Shown here: piece after piece, positions 1-12,381 of the stretch
Layout of the letters: each line of letters opens with the position of its first letter
How positions within the stretch are numbered: position 1 is the first letter of the stretch
Translations under genes and position numbers: made by a program
Notes under the pieces: generated by a model
Databases searched by the model: none
The model's input: only the letters and a program-made list of their open reading frames with translations
What the model was told of the DNA's origin: nothing
NCBI GenBank assembly: GCA_023630585.1
Contig: CM042567.1
Coordinates: 14,129,501 to 14,193,500 of the forward strand
Length of the DNA stretch: 64,000 nt
Reading direction: 5' to 3'
Source: Cranoglanis bouderius
Lineage: Eukaryota > Chordata > Actinopteri > Siluriformes > Cranoglanididae

Positions 1-39
1 TGAACTAAACCATAAACATGGACAATAATAAACAGAAAC

Positions 40-3000
40 CTGGCAAGAATCGACTTTTCCCTGCAGGAAGCCAGCGCACATCATGTTGCTGGTGATGGCT
101 CCTCTGTATACGGTCGAACTGTTACACACTTTCGTATCGATGATCTTCACCGAGGCTTTTTGGAGCGTAGGAGGCAACTTGCCTGCTAACAAACACACAG
201 AGGCACAGTGAAGGTTAAAATACAGTGACTACAACATAGAAAGCAAGTTTTAAAAATATATTTCAATGCAGTGTTATCTCTTAGTTAACATCAATTTTAT
301 CTCACAAGTAACAAGGTTAAAGAGCTAGCTAGTTAGATTATTACTGAGCTCAGTCAAGAGTTTAAGTTAAGTTTAAGATGGTACATTTTTTGAGTTCAGG
401 GTAGAATTGTGTATCACATGGAATACATAATACTCCTGCAGAGTTTAACTTAAGTCATATTCTAACGGATTAGTGCGTTTTGATTTTGCTAATTGGTTCA
501 ATAAGAGTGCAGCTTTGGTTAAATCTGGTTAAATCTAAGCCAGTGGCAAACCTGAACCTGTGGCATCACTACAATTGTTTTAGCTAACATGAGCTAGCTT
601 GCAAAATTGATGGCACAAATGACATAACTAATGAATTACAGATCTTTCTAGAAAACTCGGGGCCTTGTATGCTAATAGTTAGCCTAACATTAATTAGTTT
701 GCTACTGAATAACTAACTAGCTAGCTCTTTAATCCGGTTACTTGTGAGGTAAATTTGATGTTAGCTAAGCTAATCAGTTAGTTAGCTATCTTAGGTATGT
801 CCTAAGCAGTACATTGAGACAAAGAAGTTAAAAGAAAGGCTACATATTGATTTTGCTCAGTTATAAGCATCCGGTTAACTTAAACTCACCTAATTTTCCA
901 AATTATTCCATTGTTAGCACACTTGGTGTCTTGATTTATTTGCATTATATTTAAATAGTTAGCCCATTGTTTGCTAACTTCCTTGCTGTTTAACATTAAA
1001 CATTAGAACATAACATCACATTTAACATTAGAATATGGAAATCTGTAATATTTATACCATTAGACACATGGTATATTGACGTAAATAACAACAAAAACAT
1101 TATTTACAGCTGCAGCCTGTAAAATATGCTTAAATATTTGTTTTAAAAAAACAACAACAGGATTTCTACCTTGTTTTGTCTATAAAACGCTATTTTTGCA
1201 CGTTTCCTAACCAAATTACTGAACCCTCACACCATCACTACACTGTTATATTGTGCTTAATCCCATCCTCTTTACATTTTTGATGTTGGTTTACCAAAAG
1301 CTATGATAATGGATGACATGGTTCCACCCTGAATCCACTCTAATGGGTAGTGGACCTTCTGTGAGCAGGTTATATATATTACCCCTCATCTCCACTCACT
1401 GCTGTCCTGTTTGACGGCTCCCCAGCCAGAGACGATGCAGTCTTGTCCAGGACTGAAGACGTGAGACGAGGATGGGATGCAGACGGGCTGGACGTAAGGA
1501 GTGAAAGTCAGCGGCTTCTCCAGCTCCAGCACGGTCACGTCACTGTCCGAGTTCATGGAGTTATAATGTGGAGAGACAATCAGAGACTTGATGTTCACCG
1601 TGACTGCTCCTTTCTCCACACCACTCACTAAGCTTGCTCCGACCAGTGCCGTCCAGTCCCTCGGGTTTTTACTGCTACAGGGAACAGGAGAGACTCATTT
1701 TATATGCCTTTAAAATATTTTTTTTTAAGAATATAGGAATGTGTGGTTTAGTGGTTAAGTTGTTCAGCGGCTTAGGGATTGATTATTTAACTGGTTTATC
1801 AAACACAAACCTAACATATCTAAACTTATAACAAATCTATTAGCTTTTACTGAATTAAATGTGGTTTACATAGTTCCAATAAATAATGTATGTATTTCCT
1901 TCTACAGTCATTATCCAGGGTTTAGTGGTTTAGGGGATGAGTGGTTTAGTAGTTTAGTGGTTGAGGAGTCTAGTGGTTAAGGGATTCAATAGTTTAATGG
2001 TTCAGTGGTTGAGTGGTTGAGTTTAAACAATGAGTGGTTTAGTAGTCCTATGGTTTAGTGGTCGAGGGGTTTTGTAGTTCACTGTTTTACTTTTTGAGGG
2101 ATGAGTGGTTTATTGGCATATTGGCTTAGTGAATAAGTGATTTAGTGGTTTGATGGTTTGTTGGTTGAGGGGGGTTAGTAATTTGGTGGTTTAGTAGTTA
2201 AGGGGTGTAGCAGTTGAGTGGTTTACTGGTTTAGTACTTCAGTGGTTTAGCCCTTGAGGAGTTTAGTAGTTGAGGGGCTCAGTGGTTAAATGTTGAGGGG
2301 CATAATGATTAGGTGTTTAGTAGTTGATGGGTGGAGTGGTTTACTGTTTCAGTGGCTGAGTGGTTAAGTGTGTTATTAGTTCAGTGGTTGAATGTTTCAG
2401 GCATTTAGTAGTTTAGTGGTTGAATGGTTCAGTGGTTGAGTGGTTTAGTAGTTCTGGGGTTCAGTGGTTGAGGGGTTTAGTAGTTGTGGGTTCAGTGGTT
2501 GAGGGGTTTAGTGGTTGTGGGGTTCAGTGGTTGAGGGGTTTAGTGGTTGTGGGGTTCAGTGGTTGAGGGGTTTAGTGGTTGTGGGGTTCAGTGGTTGAGG
2601 GGTTTAGTAGTTGTGGGGTTCAGTGGTTGAGGGGTCTGCTGGTTCTGTGGTTTAGTAGTTAAGATGTTAGCAGTGTAGTTGTTGAGGGGTTTACTGTTTA
2701 AGGGGTTTATTAGTTAATGGGTTAAAGAATTTAGCTGTTACGGAGTTTAGCTGTTGATGGGTTGAGTACTCACCTCTCAAAGCAGTGTGCAGCGCTGACC
2801 AACCAGCGGCGGTTGATGATGGAGGCTCCGCAGGTGTGACGGCCGTGGAGTCTCAGACTCACCTGCCAGGGCAAATCACCATGACCGGCGTTTTCACCCC
2901 CAACAACCCGATTGTCCACCACCAGCTTCCTGCCACATGCTACTCATCACGGATGGCATGGATTCCCATAAAAATAATTTGGGACTGATGAAATATTTCT

Positions 3001-6000
3001 TTAAGTATGATTTTATGTATGAAACATATACAGTCAAGTGAAAAATCTTTTTCTTCAATAACGTTTTTGAATAACCTGTATTTTTTGTTTTTGTAAAAAT
3101 GAAATGTGGGTGAATTCTGCAACAAGCCAACACAAAATCATATGATTGAAGATGATATGAAAGCAATTAAAAAGGCAAAGGATGGGTCTACAAGTTATAA
3201 CAAAAAAAATGATCACATTCAGAAAGGAAGATGCAAACTTTTTAACAGATACAATATAGACTTTCTTCTTAATATCATAACATACACAATTTGACTTGTC
3301 ATAAAATTTAAACATCTCTGAAATGGAACACACTAAATGTCTGGTTGCTATAAATCAAATTTCCTGTCTCCTTCATTTTATACTTTGGGTATGAAAACTT
3401 TTTCACAGGACTGTATATAGATCAATCATAATTATTTAATTTTAATGAACTGAATAGGGATTGTCTGTGACTAAGTTGAATGACCTATTTCTTTATACAC
3501 CTACCTAAGTACATTAACATTATAAATATAATCGATATTATCATAATAACAGAAAATGTGAATAATTGGTGAATAAACAAAGGTACAGTGATGAATACAG
3601 ACAAACTCATGATCATTATAAACAAATGCAGTTCACTTGAAGCAGTAGATGATGACCTGACCTGATAAAGTGATAATATGTTGGTGTTATAGAGGGAGAA
3701 AATGCTCACAGCAGTATGCCTCATCTGATTCATCAGCACAATCCGACACGGAGTCACACTCGGGATTAGGTTTAGTCACACACTCCCCACTGGCACAGGT
3801 GAATGTGTCATCAGGACATCTACCTGGTATTAAGAAAATTGTCATGCTGTACATATCGGTCTTATAAGATATGGTATAACATTGCCACTTTAAAGTTACA
3901 CCTTTGTCATTAACCTTAAAGGAGAAGTTTGCACTTTTAGTGCCCTCTGCTGCATGTGTGGTGAACTCCAGTGTAAACACTGACTAGCCTTTACAAATTA
4001 GCTCCACCTCCTCTGTTTAAAGTATATATGATTTGAGAGATGGGTTTTAGGGCACCTCTGTTCTAGCTGGGGGTGGAGCTAATTTCTGGGCCAGAAAAAT
4101 ACAAATAGAAGACTGTTATGAAGAATTTAGCCAGAAGAGCAAATCATTGTTATTTTAAGGTGTGTTGGACCAGCACTACAAAGCGAATAAGAAACATTCA
4201 TTTGTTTGGGCGGGGCATCTGATGTGAAAACTTTCAGCTGTATGCAAATGAGAAGAAAAGTGGTTTGGCCAATAGGAGTAAGAAATAGGGGTACACTTCT
4301 ATTTGTGTTCCTGATGTGAAACTTTATATTAAGTTCCAGATATTGGTTCCTACTTGCAGTTCCTGAACTAGCTGCAGTTCCTGAAGTGCTACTGTGGTGC
4401 TACAAGATATTGTTCAAGTATTGTTGATGACCCCAGATAGATCAACGATTTTTGCTTTCTCAAATAGACAGCAGTGATCACACAGAGCACATTCTTCTTC
4501 GGCTCATTTTAGTGGGAAAGCTTCTAAATCTATAAACACATAAAAAAAAATACAAACTGCCCCTTTAAAAGAATGTTGAGGAACAGTATAATGAAATCCA
4601 TTCTTACTTGCATTAGCGTTGATTACATAGAAAGACTTTTTGCTAGTACCTGAGAACAGAAAAGAAGAAAATAATAAAATATATGATAAATAAATATATA
4701 TGGTCTCGCCTCCCGTGTCATCATAAATTTTACTTGTACCGCTCCGCTGTTGAATTCTCAAATCTGGTCAGAAGGTGTTGATTAATTGTCTGTAATAGCT
4801 ACTCTGACAGTAGTTCTGCCTATAACAAGATTCAGGTTTATATTAATGCGCTCGTTCTTATCGGTTCTAACAGCTCATTCTTGTTATGTTACTTGTATGG
4901 TCTACACTCTAAATAAAAGGTTTAAAAATGTGTATGGTGAAGTTTTCTGTAAAGAGACATTAATTTAACATTTATGGAAGGAGTCTCCAGTGTCAGCACT
5001 TTGTAACAGTCAGAGGTAAAGCTGTAACTTTAAATTTTTTCTGATATCTTCAGGAGAGAGGAGTTTACACTTTGTGGTCTCTGTAACATGATAAGCTGCG
5101 TTTTTTGAAGAGAGAGAAAAAAAGAGCGGGAATGACTGTTTATTGCTGCTATAACTTAGGTAACAAATGGAACTAACCTGTCTACATTAAATGTAACTAT
5201 TAATGCATAAAAAGAATCAATAAAGGATTGTAATCATTTTCAAATTGAAACTAAAGAGAAACTAAACACAGATGTATAAAGATTAATTGTCCCAGAATTT
5301 GCCTTTACCAAGAAGGATGATGCTCTGAATTTCTCCAAACTCAGGAACGGTCAGCGGGTTCGGACTGACTAAAGCCTGAAATCCATACTGAATCTGCTCC
5401 TGGAGGAAATGGTCTGTGTAGTCTGTAAATTGTACTTGAAATTTGGCCACTCTGAACACCAGACGAAGTGTCGCCATCACGTTATTACTGATGTTCCTGA
5501 AACACACAGTAGCATGCAGGATAAAATAAAGGACGCTTCTCAAGTGTCAGTTATATAAAGTTCTGGAAATAGACTTTGTGTATCACGCTTACCCGTACGC
5601 AACGATATGGCAGGAGACAAAATGGGGTGCAATCGATGATGCAAGGAAAATATTCTGCATCTGTAGAAAAAGTGGAAAAAAGGATATAAAAGAATTTATT
5701 TTATAATCAAATTGCATATTATGCATGAACAACACTTTACTTTGAATATCTAACAGTAGATATTCCATGAAGGTACAAACGTTTGTGAAAAAGCATGTTA
5801 TCTCCAAATCTACTCATGTCATGGTGTTTTCTGATTAAACCTGGATTACAATATACTTAATATTACAGATACAAACACTCTGATGAGCAGTTCTCTTTAT
5901 TAGAAAGCTAAAAAAAAAAAAGTGAACCTCTGCTCTAGTTAATTTATTTGTGTCTAGAGTCAGTTTGAAGTCAGTGTTTGGGGCGAGGGGGCGGTGTGAT

Positions 6001-8632
6001 GGTGTAGGGCGTTGGGGGTGGGGGTGGGGGGCAGTGCTGGGGTGGTCACCAGCATATTGCTGAAATGGAGGAAAAATGCAAAAATGCTTTTTAATTTTTA
6101 TTTATTTATTTATTTAAAGGAAAATGAAATTGCAGGAGGCACAAAAAATCCTGTGTGGAATAAAAATCTATATCTGTATTCTGAATATATCACATTCAGA
6201 AACATTTAGATTATTTTGCTATTAATATTTGAACATATACTTTTGGATACATTTTTATTACTCAAGATTCAGGAAGACTGACAAAATAATATTTTGTTGG
6301 TTTCATCATTTTGAATTGTGTGCAAATTTTTGCACTCAGCTCTAAGGAAATGATTTGAATGATGTTATTGAATGGTGAGAGCAAATGATCTAGTATTTAA
6401 ACTGTGTATATAATAGAAAACTAGGAAACTCACTACACACACAACACTGATTGATAAAGCAGCTCATTTTTCAATGCATCTACTTTAAATGCTGGATTCT
6501 GATTTGTCAGAAGGTGTTGATTAATTTTTCAGATGTTCCACAAAATTAATTTTCCATTTTCAATCTTCAGGACAGAGGAGTCTACGCTTTGCGGTTTCTA
6601 GGTAATGTGACGAGCCGCGTTTTTTTCTTCTTCATCTTATTAACTTCGAGAGAGAGAAAAGAGAGGCTGGTGAGGGAAAACTGTTTATAGCTGCTATAAT
6701 GCAAGTGATAACTTGTTTCAAATATATTCCACAACATTAAATGTAACTATAAACAGATAAAAAGTATGATGTCATTTTTTAATAAATAAAAAATGTTTAG
6801 TGTTGGCCTTTTGCTGTGGTATAAAAGGAACACTTTGAGGTGGTAAGAGTAACATCATTATTTTCCTTTGCCAGCATGTCCCGGTGTGTTTTATTCCTTA
6901 ATTGTTTTATTTCTTACATAGCCTTGTCATTTTCACATCAATAAAACCCCTCAGAAACGTGGTGGAACATCTTTAAGGTTATAACTAAAGTCCAGTTGAC
7001 CAGACTTTCTACTGTAAGACATTCAAAATAACCAGATTAAATAAGAACCGTTACACGTTCAGCCTTTTTTCTTTGTCCTGCTCCTACCTTTGTTTCCAAA
7101 GTGGCTGTCAGGATTAAAAAAAATGCAGACATTTTATCCTTGAGGTCAGCTTTGTACTGTAGGCCTTTTAACTCCACCGTGTCCATGAAGTAATGCTCCT
7201 TCTGCACCGTGTACGCTTAATGTGATAAACAGAAAAATTAATCACCTACTAAAATATGCATTACTCATCACTTAAAGGAATAAGGAATGAAATGTACATT
7301 TTTGCTCTTTAATCCACATGTTTTGCACTGGAGCTAGAAGGTTAATATTGCTAACAATTAGTAGAAGAATAAAACAAGCAGTTTAGCATTGTGCTCTAAT
7401 TGTGTATGTGTAAAGAATCACACAGTGTCCCGTAACTGGCTTTGTGGAGTTGTTAAGTGTCTTGTTGATGTTGTTTCTGACACAATATTATTTGAAAAAT
7501 AACATGGACAAAAGGATGTCAAAGAAATAAAAACAGTAGCATAAAAATGCTTTCTTCCTCAGAACATGATTAATTTGGTGTCAAACTTATTTTCAAGGGA
7601 AAATCGCTAAAAGTCGGCAATTGGCGTCATTTTGCATATTCACTGAATCACCATGATCATTTGTATATCAAACCAAAAAAAGGAATTTATGATGACCCCG
7701 AGAATAGACTATAGTTTTATAAGAATAGAAAATAACAGATTATAACTTATTATAAGTCATACTTCTGTATTTCTATCAAGAACACGGAGAAAATGAAGCA
7801 GTGGTAATGAGGAGTCAGGAAATAGACACAAGGGAAATGGGTACAGATGGAATAACTCGCTTTTATTAATGTAAATATTGCAAAGAAGAGAGTTTAAAAC
7901 TAAGAACAAAGAAGTGTGCAGGTGGACAGTCAGTGGTGATTGGTCGTTGGGAACAACGGTGATCCACGATTGATCGTTTGGAACAATGGTGATCAGTGAT
8001 TGGTTGATGGAAATATTGGCTTGCACAAGCACATCTCAGTCAGACTTTACACACTGATGGTGAGGGGAGTGAACCTGTTCTCTTAATTTGATTTATATAG
8101 ACAGCAGCTGTGATAAACCTCTAAAGAGGCCTAAAAAATTGTCAGATCTAGCAACACTATGTTAGCATCACTCTTCAGACCTAGTTAGTTGGGTGTGGCC
8201 TAAACTCTGAAGGCAGAGTTGCACATTAAAAGTAATTCAGATAATATTAAGGTTCTAATTTCAATATGTAACTTTTCGTAGCTCTAGTGCAAAACTAAAG
8301 AAACAAACTTCATAACGCAAACATGTAGCTGATCTTCTATGTTTGAGTTAAAAACGAGTGTATTCTGTACATTTCATTTTTGGCTAAACCGTTCATATGA
8401 GATGCCTTAAAAAACAACAATTAAATCACCAACTGAAATTTCCTGAAAGATCACATACATACAGGCCAATAGCCAACTTTTATACACTGCATCACTCACC
8501 TATCACAACACCCACAAAAGCACAGATGATGAGAAATGCCAAGATGGTGCAGAGTATAACGTATCTGCTCACAGAGGAGGATGGAGCGGGAGGAGGATCA
8601 CCCTCAGGCCACTTACTCTGCTGCTGTTTCAT
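40..8632 (-). CDS. tmprss9: transmembrane serine protease, TMPRSS9 (polyserase-1)-like, 3' end missing
   Basis: Type II membrane serine protease, expected at the cell surface. Coding exons (minus): 8500-8632, 7088-7215, 5593-5660, 5309-5496, 3710-3823, 2774-2939, 1400-1674, 40-182. All have GT/AG borders and matching phases and give about 405 codons. Order: short Pro/Ser cytoplasmic tail, one membrane helix (residues about 24-44), SEA domain (about 48-172), LDLa (173-210, ending SDCADESDEAYC), then the trypsin domain. Activation site is R221/VVGG, preceded by the CGRK cysteine; catalytic His262 (SAAHCF) and Asp311 (SDVTVLEL) are present. Exon 40-182 ends KVDSCQ, giving the Asp189 expected for Lys/Arg specificity. 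The exon with the catalytic Ser lies left of base 1, so one or several protease domains cannot be told apart. The LDLa segment is closest to TMPRSS9 as I know it. The start ATG has an upstream in-frame TAG; the exon acceptor is at 8669. A possible 5' noncoding exon with a good donor lies at about 11490-11535. Confidence 0.82.
283..768. repeat. nonautonomous DNA element (MITE) with about 60-bp inverted ends
   Basis: Bases 283-341 and 705-768 are imperfect reverse complements. Both carry the GAGCTAGCTAGTTAG block and the CTCACAAGTAAC block in mirrored order. The interior has no reading frame. It lies in the last visible intron of the protease gene (183-1399), where I see nothing else. Confidence 0.6.
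1735..2765. repeat. minisatellite of about 10-bp units (GTGGTTNAGG)
   Basis: Some 1 kb built from degenerate units of the type GTGGTTTAGTGGTTGAGGGG. Near 2450-2640 a higher-order repeat of about 35 bp becomes nearly perfect (four or five copies). It fills the intron between the catalytic-His and catalytic-Asp exons of the protease gene. Confidence 0.9.
3910..4575. repeat. possible MITE, weak inverted ends
   Basis: CCTTAAAGGAGAAGTTTGCA near 3914 is mirrored by ACAAACTGCCCCTTTAAAAG near 4553. There is no coding content between them. The boundaries are tentative. It lies in the intron between the SEA and LDLa exons. Confidence 0.35.
4750..5245 (+). repeat. foldback repeat family, copy A
   Basis: Begins with the family end GGTCAGAAGGTGTTGATTAA and passes through the GGAAGGAGTCTCCAGTGTCA block (about 4977). 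It reaches a TTTATTGCTGCTATAA core (about 5140) and stops before the terminal hairpin. Confidence 0.75.
6487..6905 (+). repeat. foldback repeat family, copy B, internally deleted
   Basis: The starting end (about 6505) jumps directly to the GACAGAGGAGTCTACGCTTT block. The TTTATAGCTGCTATAA core is at about 6684. The copy ends in a degraded hairpin (GCATGTCCCGGTGTGTTTTA, about 6875). Confidence 0.75.
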
Positions 8633-8884
8633 TTCTTTATTAGTCTACAGAAATCTGAACCTCTGAGACCTGGAACACAAATAAGGTTCAGTGTGCTACA
8701 GTTTCATCCTGATCTTTACTGCATTGTTATGCTGCCTGCTCTCACACCCTATAAATCACTGATACTATTTCAGCTCCAAGTCACTGTAATAACCTCAAAA
8801 TATTCATCCTAAAGGAGTGATTCAGTACAAAATTAAATGTACACAATGTTCTCTTTATTCAAAATTTAGTTATTCAGGCAAGAC

Positions 8885-9365
8885 ATATTTGCTTAGTGAA
8901 GAATAAAACAACAACAGCATATGGTGTGAAGCATCAGTATGAAGTTATTGTTAATGTTTTATTTATTAGAGAAATACACATCATACTTTTTTTTATTTTT
9001 TTTTTATCCTTTGTTACATTTAATGTTGTGAAACATCCATGAAACAAGTTCCTGTTCTCTCACCAGCCTCTTTTAAAAAAATTTAAAAATTTAAAAAAAA
9101 AATCTCTTTTGAAGTTAATAAGACAAAAAAATCTCAGCTTGTCATGTTACTGAGAAATCACTTTGTGTATAAATGCTGTAAAACACAAAACAAACACAGA
9201 ACTGTTTTGTGAGGACCAGGTGATTGTGAGGACATTTCGCACTAATCATTACTGATTTAAAAAAAACAAACAAAAAAAAAAAAACATTTTACTAATAAAG
9301 CGTACTACGCAGAATTTCCAGAGAAAATGCACACAGTACAAATATTAACCTTTAATTAGCTTACA

Positions 9366-9434
<69 letters not shown>

Positions 9435-9610
9435 CTGACAAAACCAAATCAACTCTCCGAACTGATCTACCAAAACCAACGAACATCAAGCACAGATGAA
9501 AACTCCAGACTTTTCCAGGGAAAAGCTTAAAGATTTAAAATCTGCATCTCGAGTCAATATTACTTTGAATGCACCGACAATGGAGACTCCTTCCATAAAT
9601 GTAACAAACA
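8885..9610 (-). repeat. foldback repeat family, copy C, degraded
   Basis: Minus-orientation pieces: the AACATCCATGAAACAAGTTC region (about 9030), CACCAGCCTCTTTT (about 9062), AGCTTGTCATGTTACTGAGA (about 9136) and GGAGACTCCTTCCATAAATG (about 9582). They are interrupted by poly-A and a CA tract. Confidence 0.55.
9371..9431. repeat. (CA)n microsatellite
   Basis: About 30 uninterrupted CA units. Confidence 0.97.
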
Positions 9611-12047
9611 CAGCCCAATCTTTATATAATCACATCAAACAAAATCCTTCATTGAAAAATTTATAATTAATAATCGTTATTGTTAGCAGTGAGCATCAAT
9701 ATTTAGATGTTTATGTTTTCATCTTCATCATGTCCAACCACCTTGTAGGAGGTGAAATGATATGAAATTGTGCTGAGAAAAAAGTGATTCAGTTGTTCAA
9801 GATGGCTGCAAATAACTACAGCTACACTGTGAAGCTTAGCTTATAGTGTGTCCTAAATCACATCAGTAAGCCTGTTTGTCATCACTGAAGACCTGGATGT
9901 GGGTCTCAGGTGGATGTTTACACAAAAGATTTTTGGATGCTATTACACATTGTATTAGCCTCTTAAGCTACAGCAGGAAACATCAGACGGCAAACGCATC
10001 TCATTTCACTGACTACATTTGGAGGAAGCAGAAAAACATACAAGTCTGTGATGGCACCTGCTCCATGACGTATTATATGTTGAATAATTTAGGAATTATT
10101 GGGTGGAGAGAATGACTTTAAAATGCATCTAGTTGCAGTGATCTGTGGCTTAACAGGAAAAAACAAACAACAACTGCAAATGTACTCAGAGCTTCACAGT
10201 TTAGCAGTAAGAAAAATGTTAAGATTTTCTACAAAGGCCATATGAATAATAACCTGATATAAAGCAATCATAAGGCATTTTACATTATTATAATTATTTA
10301 TGAAAAGACATTACAGTTTACAGCAGTGTTTATAATGCACTATTAGGCTTAGATTATATGGATAATCTCTCTGGTATTATTAATTTGTGAAAAGAAAAAA
10401 AACAAGACAGGTCTTGTAATGCTCTGTACAAAGGTGCTTGGTTTTCTAGTTATTGGTGTTATAATGTGTTATGAACACTACTTATAATGAATCAAGCTTA
10501 CATTCCATAATGCACAGTAAAGACTACAACCTTCATAGAAAATATGACCTTTTTTGGTTATTTTGATTGGATTACAAATTTTGTATTTTTGTTTATTCAC
10601 TGTTAACAGTACCAAGAACTTTTGTTATTCAGGCTCTACACCGATCATATTTCTGGTTGGTATGAATCATCAAAAGTGATATAAAACACTACACATATTT
10701 GAAATTGTGCCATTTGTATCGACTTTTAATTATAGGCATTAATAACAGAAAAAAAAACCCCATATGATTAAAATCTTAGCTTATTGTTCAGTTATTTATC
10801 TTAAAGTATATTATTTATTAACTACAGTGAAACTAATAGGTAAATGTTTGTTGTTAGAAGAGCGAGCAATGTGTTTAAGTAGTTAAATTCAGTTTGTTTA
10901 TCGTGTGGGACATTTGAATTGTTGTCCCCTGAAACAGTGTTCTTGTCCTAAGGGGGATACAGGATATCTGTGTCATCAAATGAGCATGACATTTTGGAGA
11001 AATGAGTACACCGTGTTAAAATATCTTGAATAGTCAAATGCAGCTAGTATTTTCTATTATAAGATTACAATTAACCAAATATAAGATTATTAAAACTATT
11101 AAACCTATGTCTTGACATTTTTACTAACTAAAGTTTGACTCTAATTTAAGTATTTATTTCCAAAAGTTAGTTTACAATAGTTTACAGTTTGTAATAGCAA
11201 TAATCTTATAAAAGGAAATACCAGATAAATTCGAGAATATTCGAAATGTTTTCATTTGCTAAGATGTCATATTTTGCAGTGTAGAAACACCATGGGATGA
11301 GTGGAGAAATGTTTAAAATCACTCTTATGAGATTTAACACAACAGAAATCTGTTGCACACTATCTACAGAAATCTAAAAGAAATACTTTTTGAAGGGACG
11401 ATATGTAAATACTTCAAACAGACTGATATTCAAAGGTGAAATTTGTTTTTAAAAAGTTAGAGACCTTCAGAGAAATTGTCATTACTCACCATTGGCTCAC
11501 ACGCGAGATTGAAGTTGACACCTCTTGCTTAAAAAAAAAAAAAAAAAACAAGTGGTGAAACTCTAAAACCGCTCCTTTAAATTCAGCCCCTCTTTTGGGT
11601 GTGTAACTAAGTGAGACAATCGAGAATATCAGATATCCAGCATCCTCCTCCCAGCAGCCTGAGCTCCTACAGAAACCTGTTCAGCTCATCTGAAGCTCAA
11701 CTAAAGAAACAGAAGCATCTTACAGCTTTAAATTAGACACACCCACTAATCTTAGTACTATCTTTGTGAGGACCTTCTATTAACATAACAATTACCGCTG
11801 CTCATTAATGCTATGCCTATCCCAGAATCTTAACTTAAGCTTAACTTCGGTAACCAAAAAGAAATATTAGTGTGATTTTTAGTTAAAAATAATAATAAAA
11901 ATAATAATAAAAGCTGCATTTTTTCCCATTTATTTTTGAGGAGTAGAGGTGTAACTAACTACAGGGTGTCCCAAAAGTCTCCATAGGGGGAAATTAACAC
12001 TTTTTTTTTTTAACCAAAATGTCTTCCAAAATTTTTCATACTTAGTG

Positions 12048-12048
<1 letters not shown>

Positions 12049-12083
<35 letters not shown>
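12049..12083. repeat. (TA)n microsatellite
   Basis: TA units inside the mariner-type element, just before its open frame. Confidence 0.9.
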
Positions 12084-12091
<8 letters not shown>

Positions 12092-12111
12092 TTTTCAGAT
12101 AGTCTTTAAGA

Positions 12112-12300
12112 ATGCCTTTGACAAAAGAAGAACGTATTGAAATCATTCTCATGGCTGAATCAGGAAGTTGTCACAAGGATGCGATGGACTTTAACAGGAA
12201 ACATGGCAAGCACATCACACACGACACTGTTGCCAAACTTATTAACAAATTCAAAAAGACTGGAAGTATTGTGGACCAAGCGAGAAGTGGGCATCCATGA
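12112..12300 (+). pseudogene. transposase helix-turn-helix fragment
   Basis: 62-residue frame starting MPLTKEERIEI and ending at TGA after ARSGHP. It resembles the DNA-binding N-terminal helices found in mariner-like transposases (the HDTVAKLINKFKKTGS stretch is recognition-helix-like). No catalytic domain follows; the right inverted end begins about 50 bp later. Confidence 0.6.
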
Positions 12301-12381
12301 ACATCAACCGATGAAGGCACAACCTACTGGGTGCTGGTAAACATAGTCCCTTATGTATGGAGACTTTTGGGACACCGTGTA

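Larger units (their letters stand above)
8632..11959. other. 5' flank of tmprss9: no gene seen
   Basis: The 5' UTR part of the protease exon runs to 8669. Beyond it lie a degraded foldback copy, a CA microsatellite and AT-rich DNA without recognisable coding exons. Only the candidate noncoding exon ending at 11490 (CCAATG followed by donor GTGAGT, minus) looks functional. Confidence 0.5.
11962..12379 (+). mobile_element. mariner/IS630-type MITE keeping a transposase N-terminus
   Basis: Inverted ends CAGGGTGTCCCAAAAGTCTC and its mirror GAGACTTTTGGGACACCGTG are flanked by TA on both sides (11960-11961 and 12380-12381), the target duplication typical of this superfamily. Inside is a (TA)n tract and a short frame at 12112-12300. 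The central DDE part of the transposase is gone, so the copy is nonautonomous. Confidence 0.85.
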
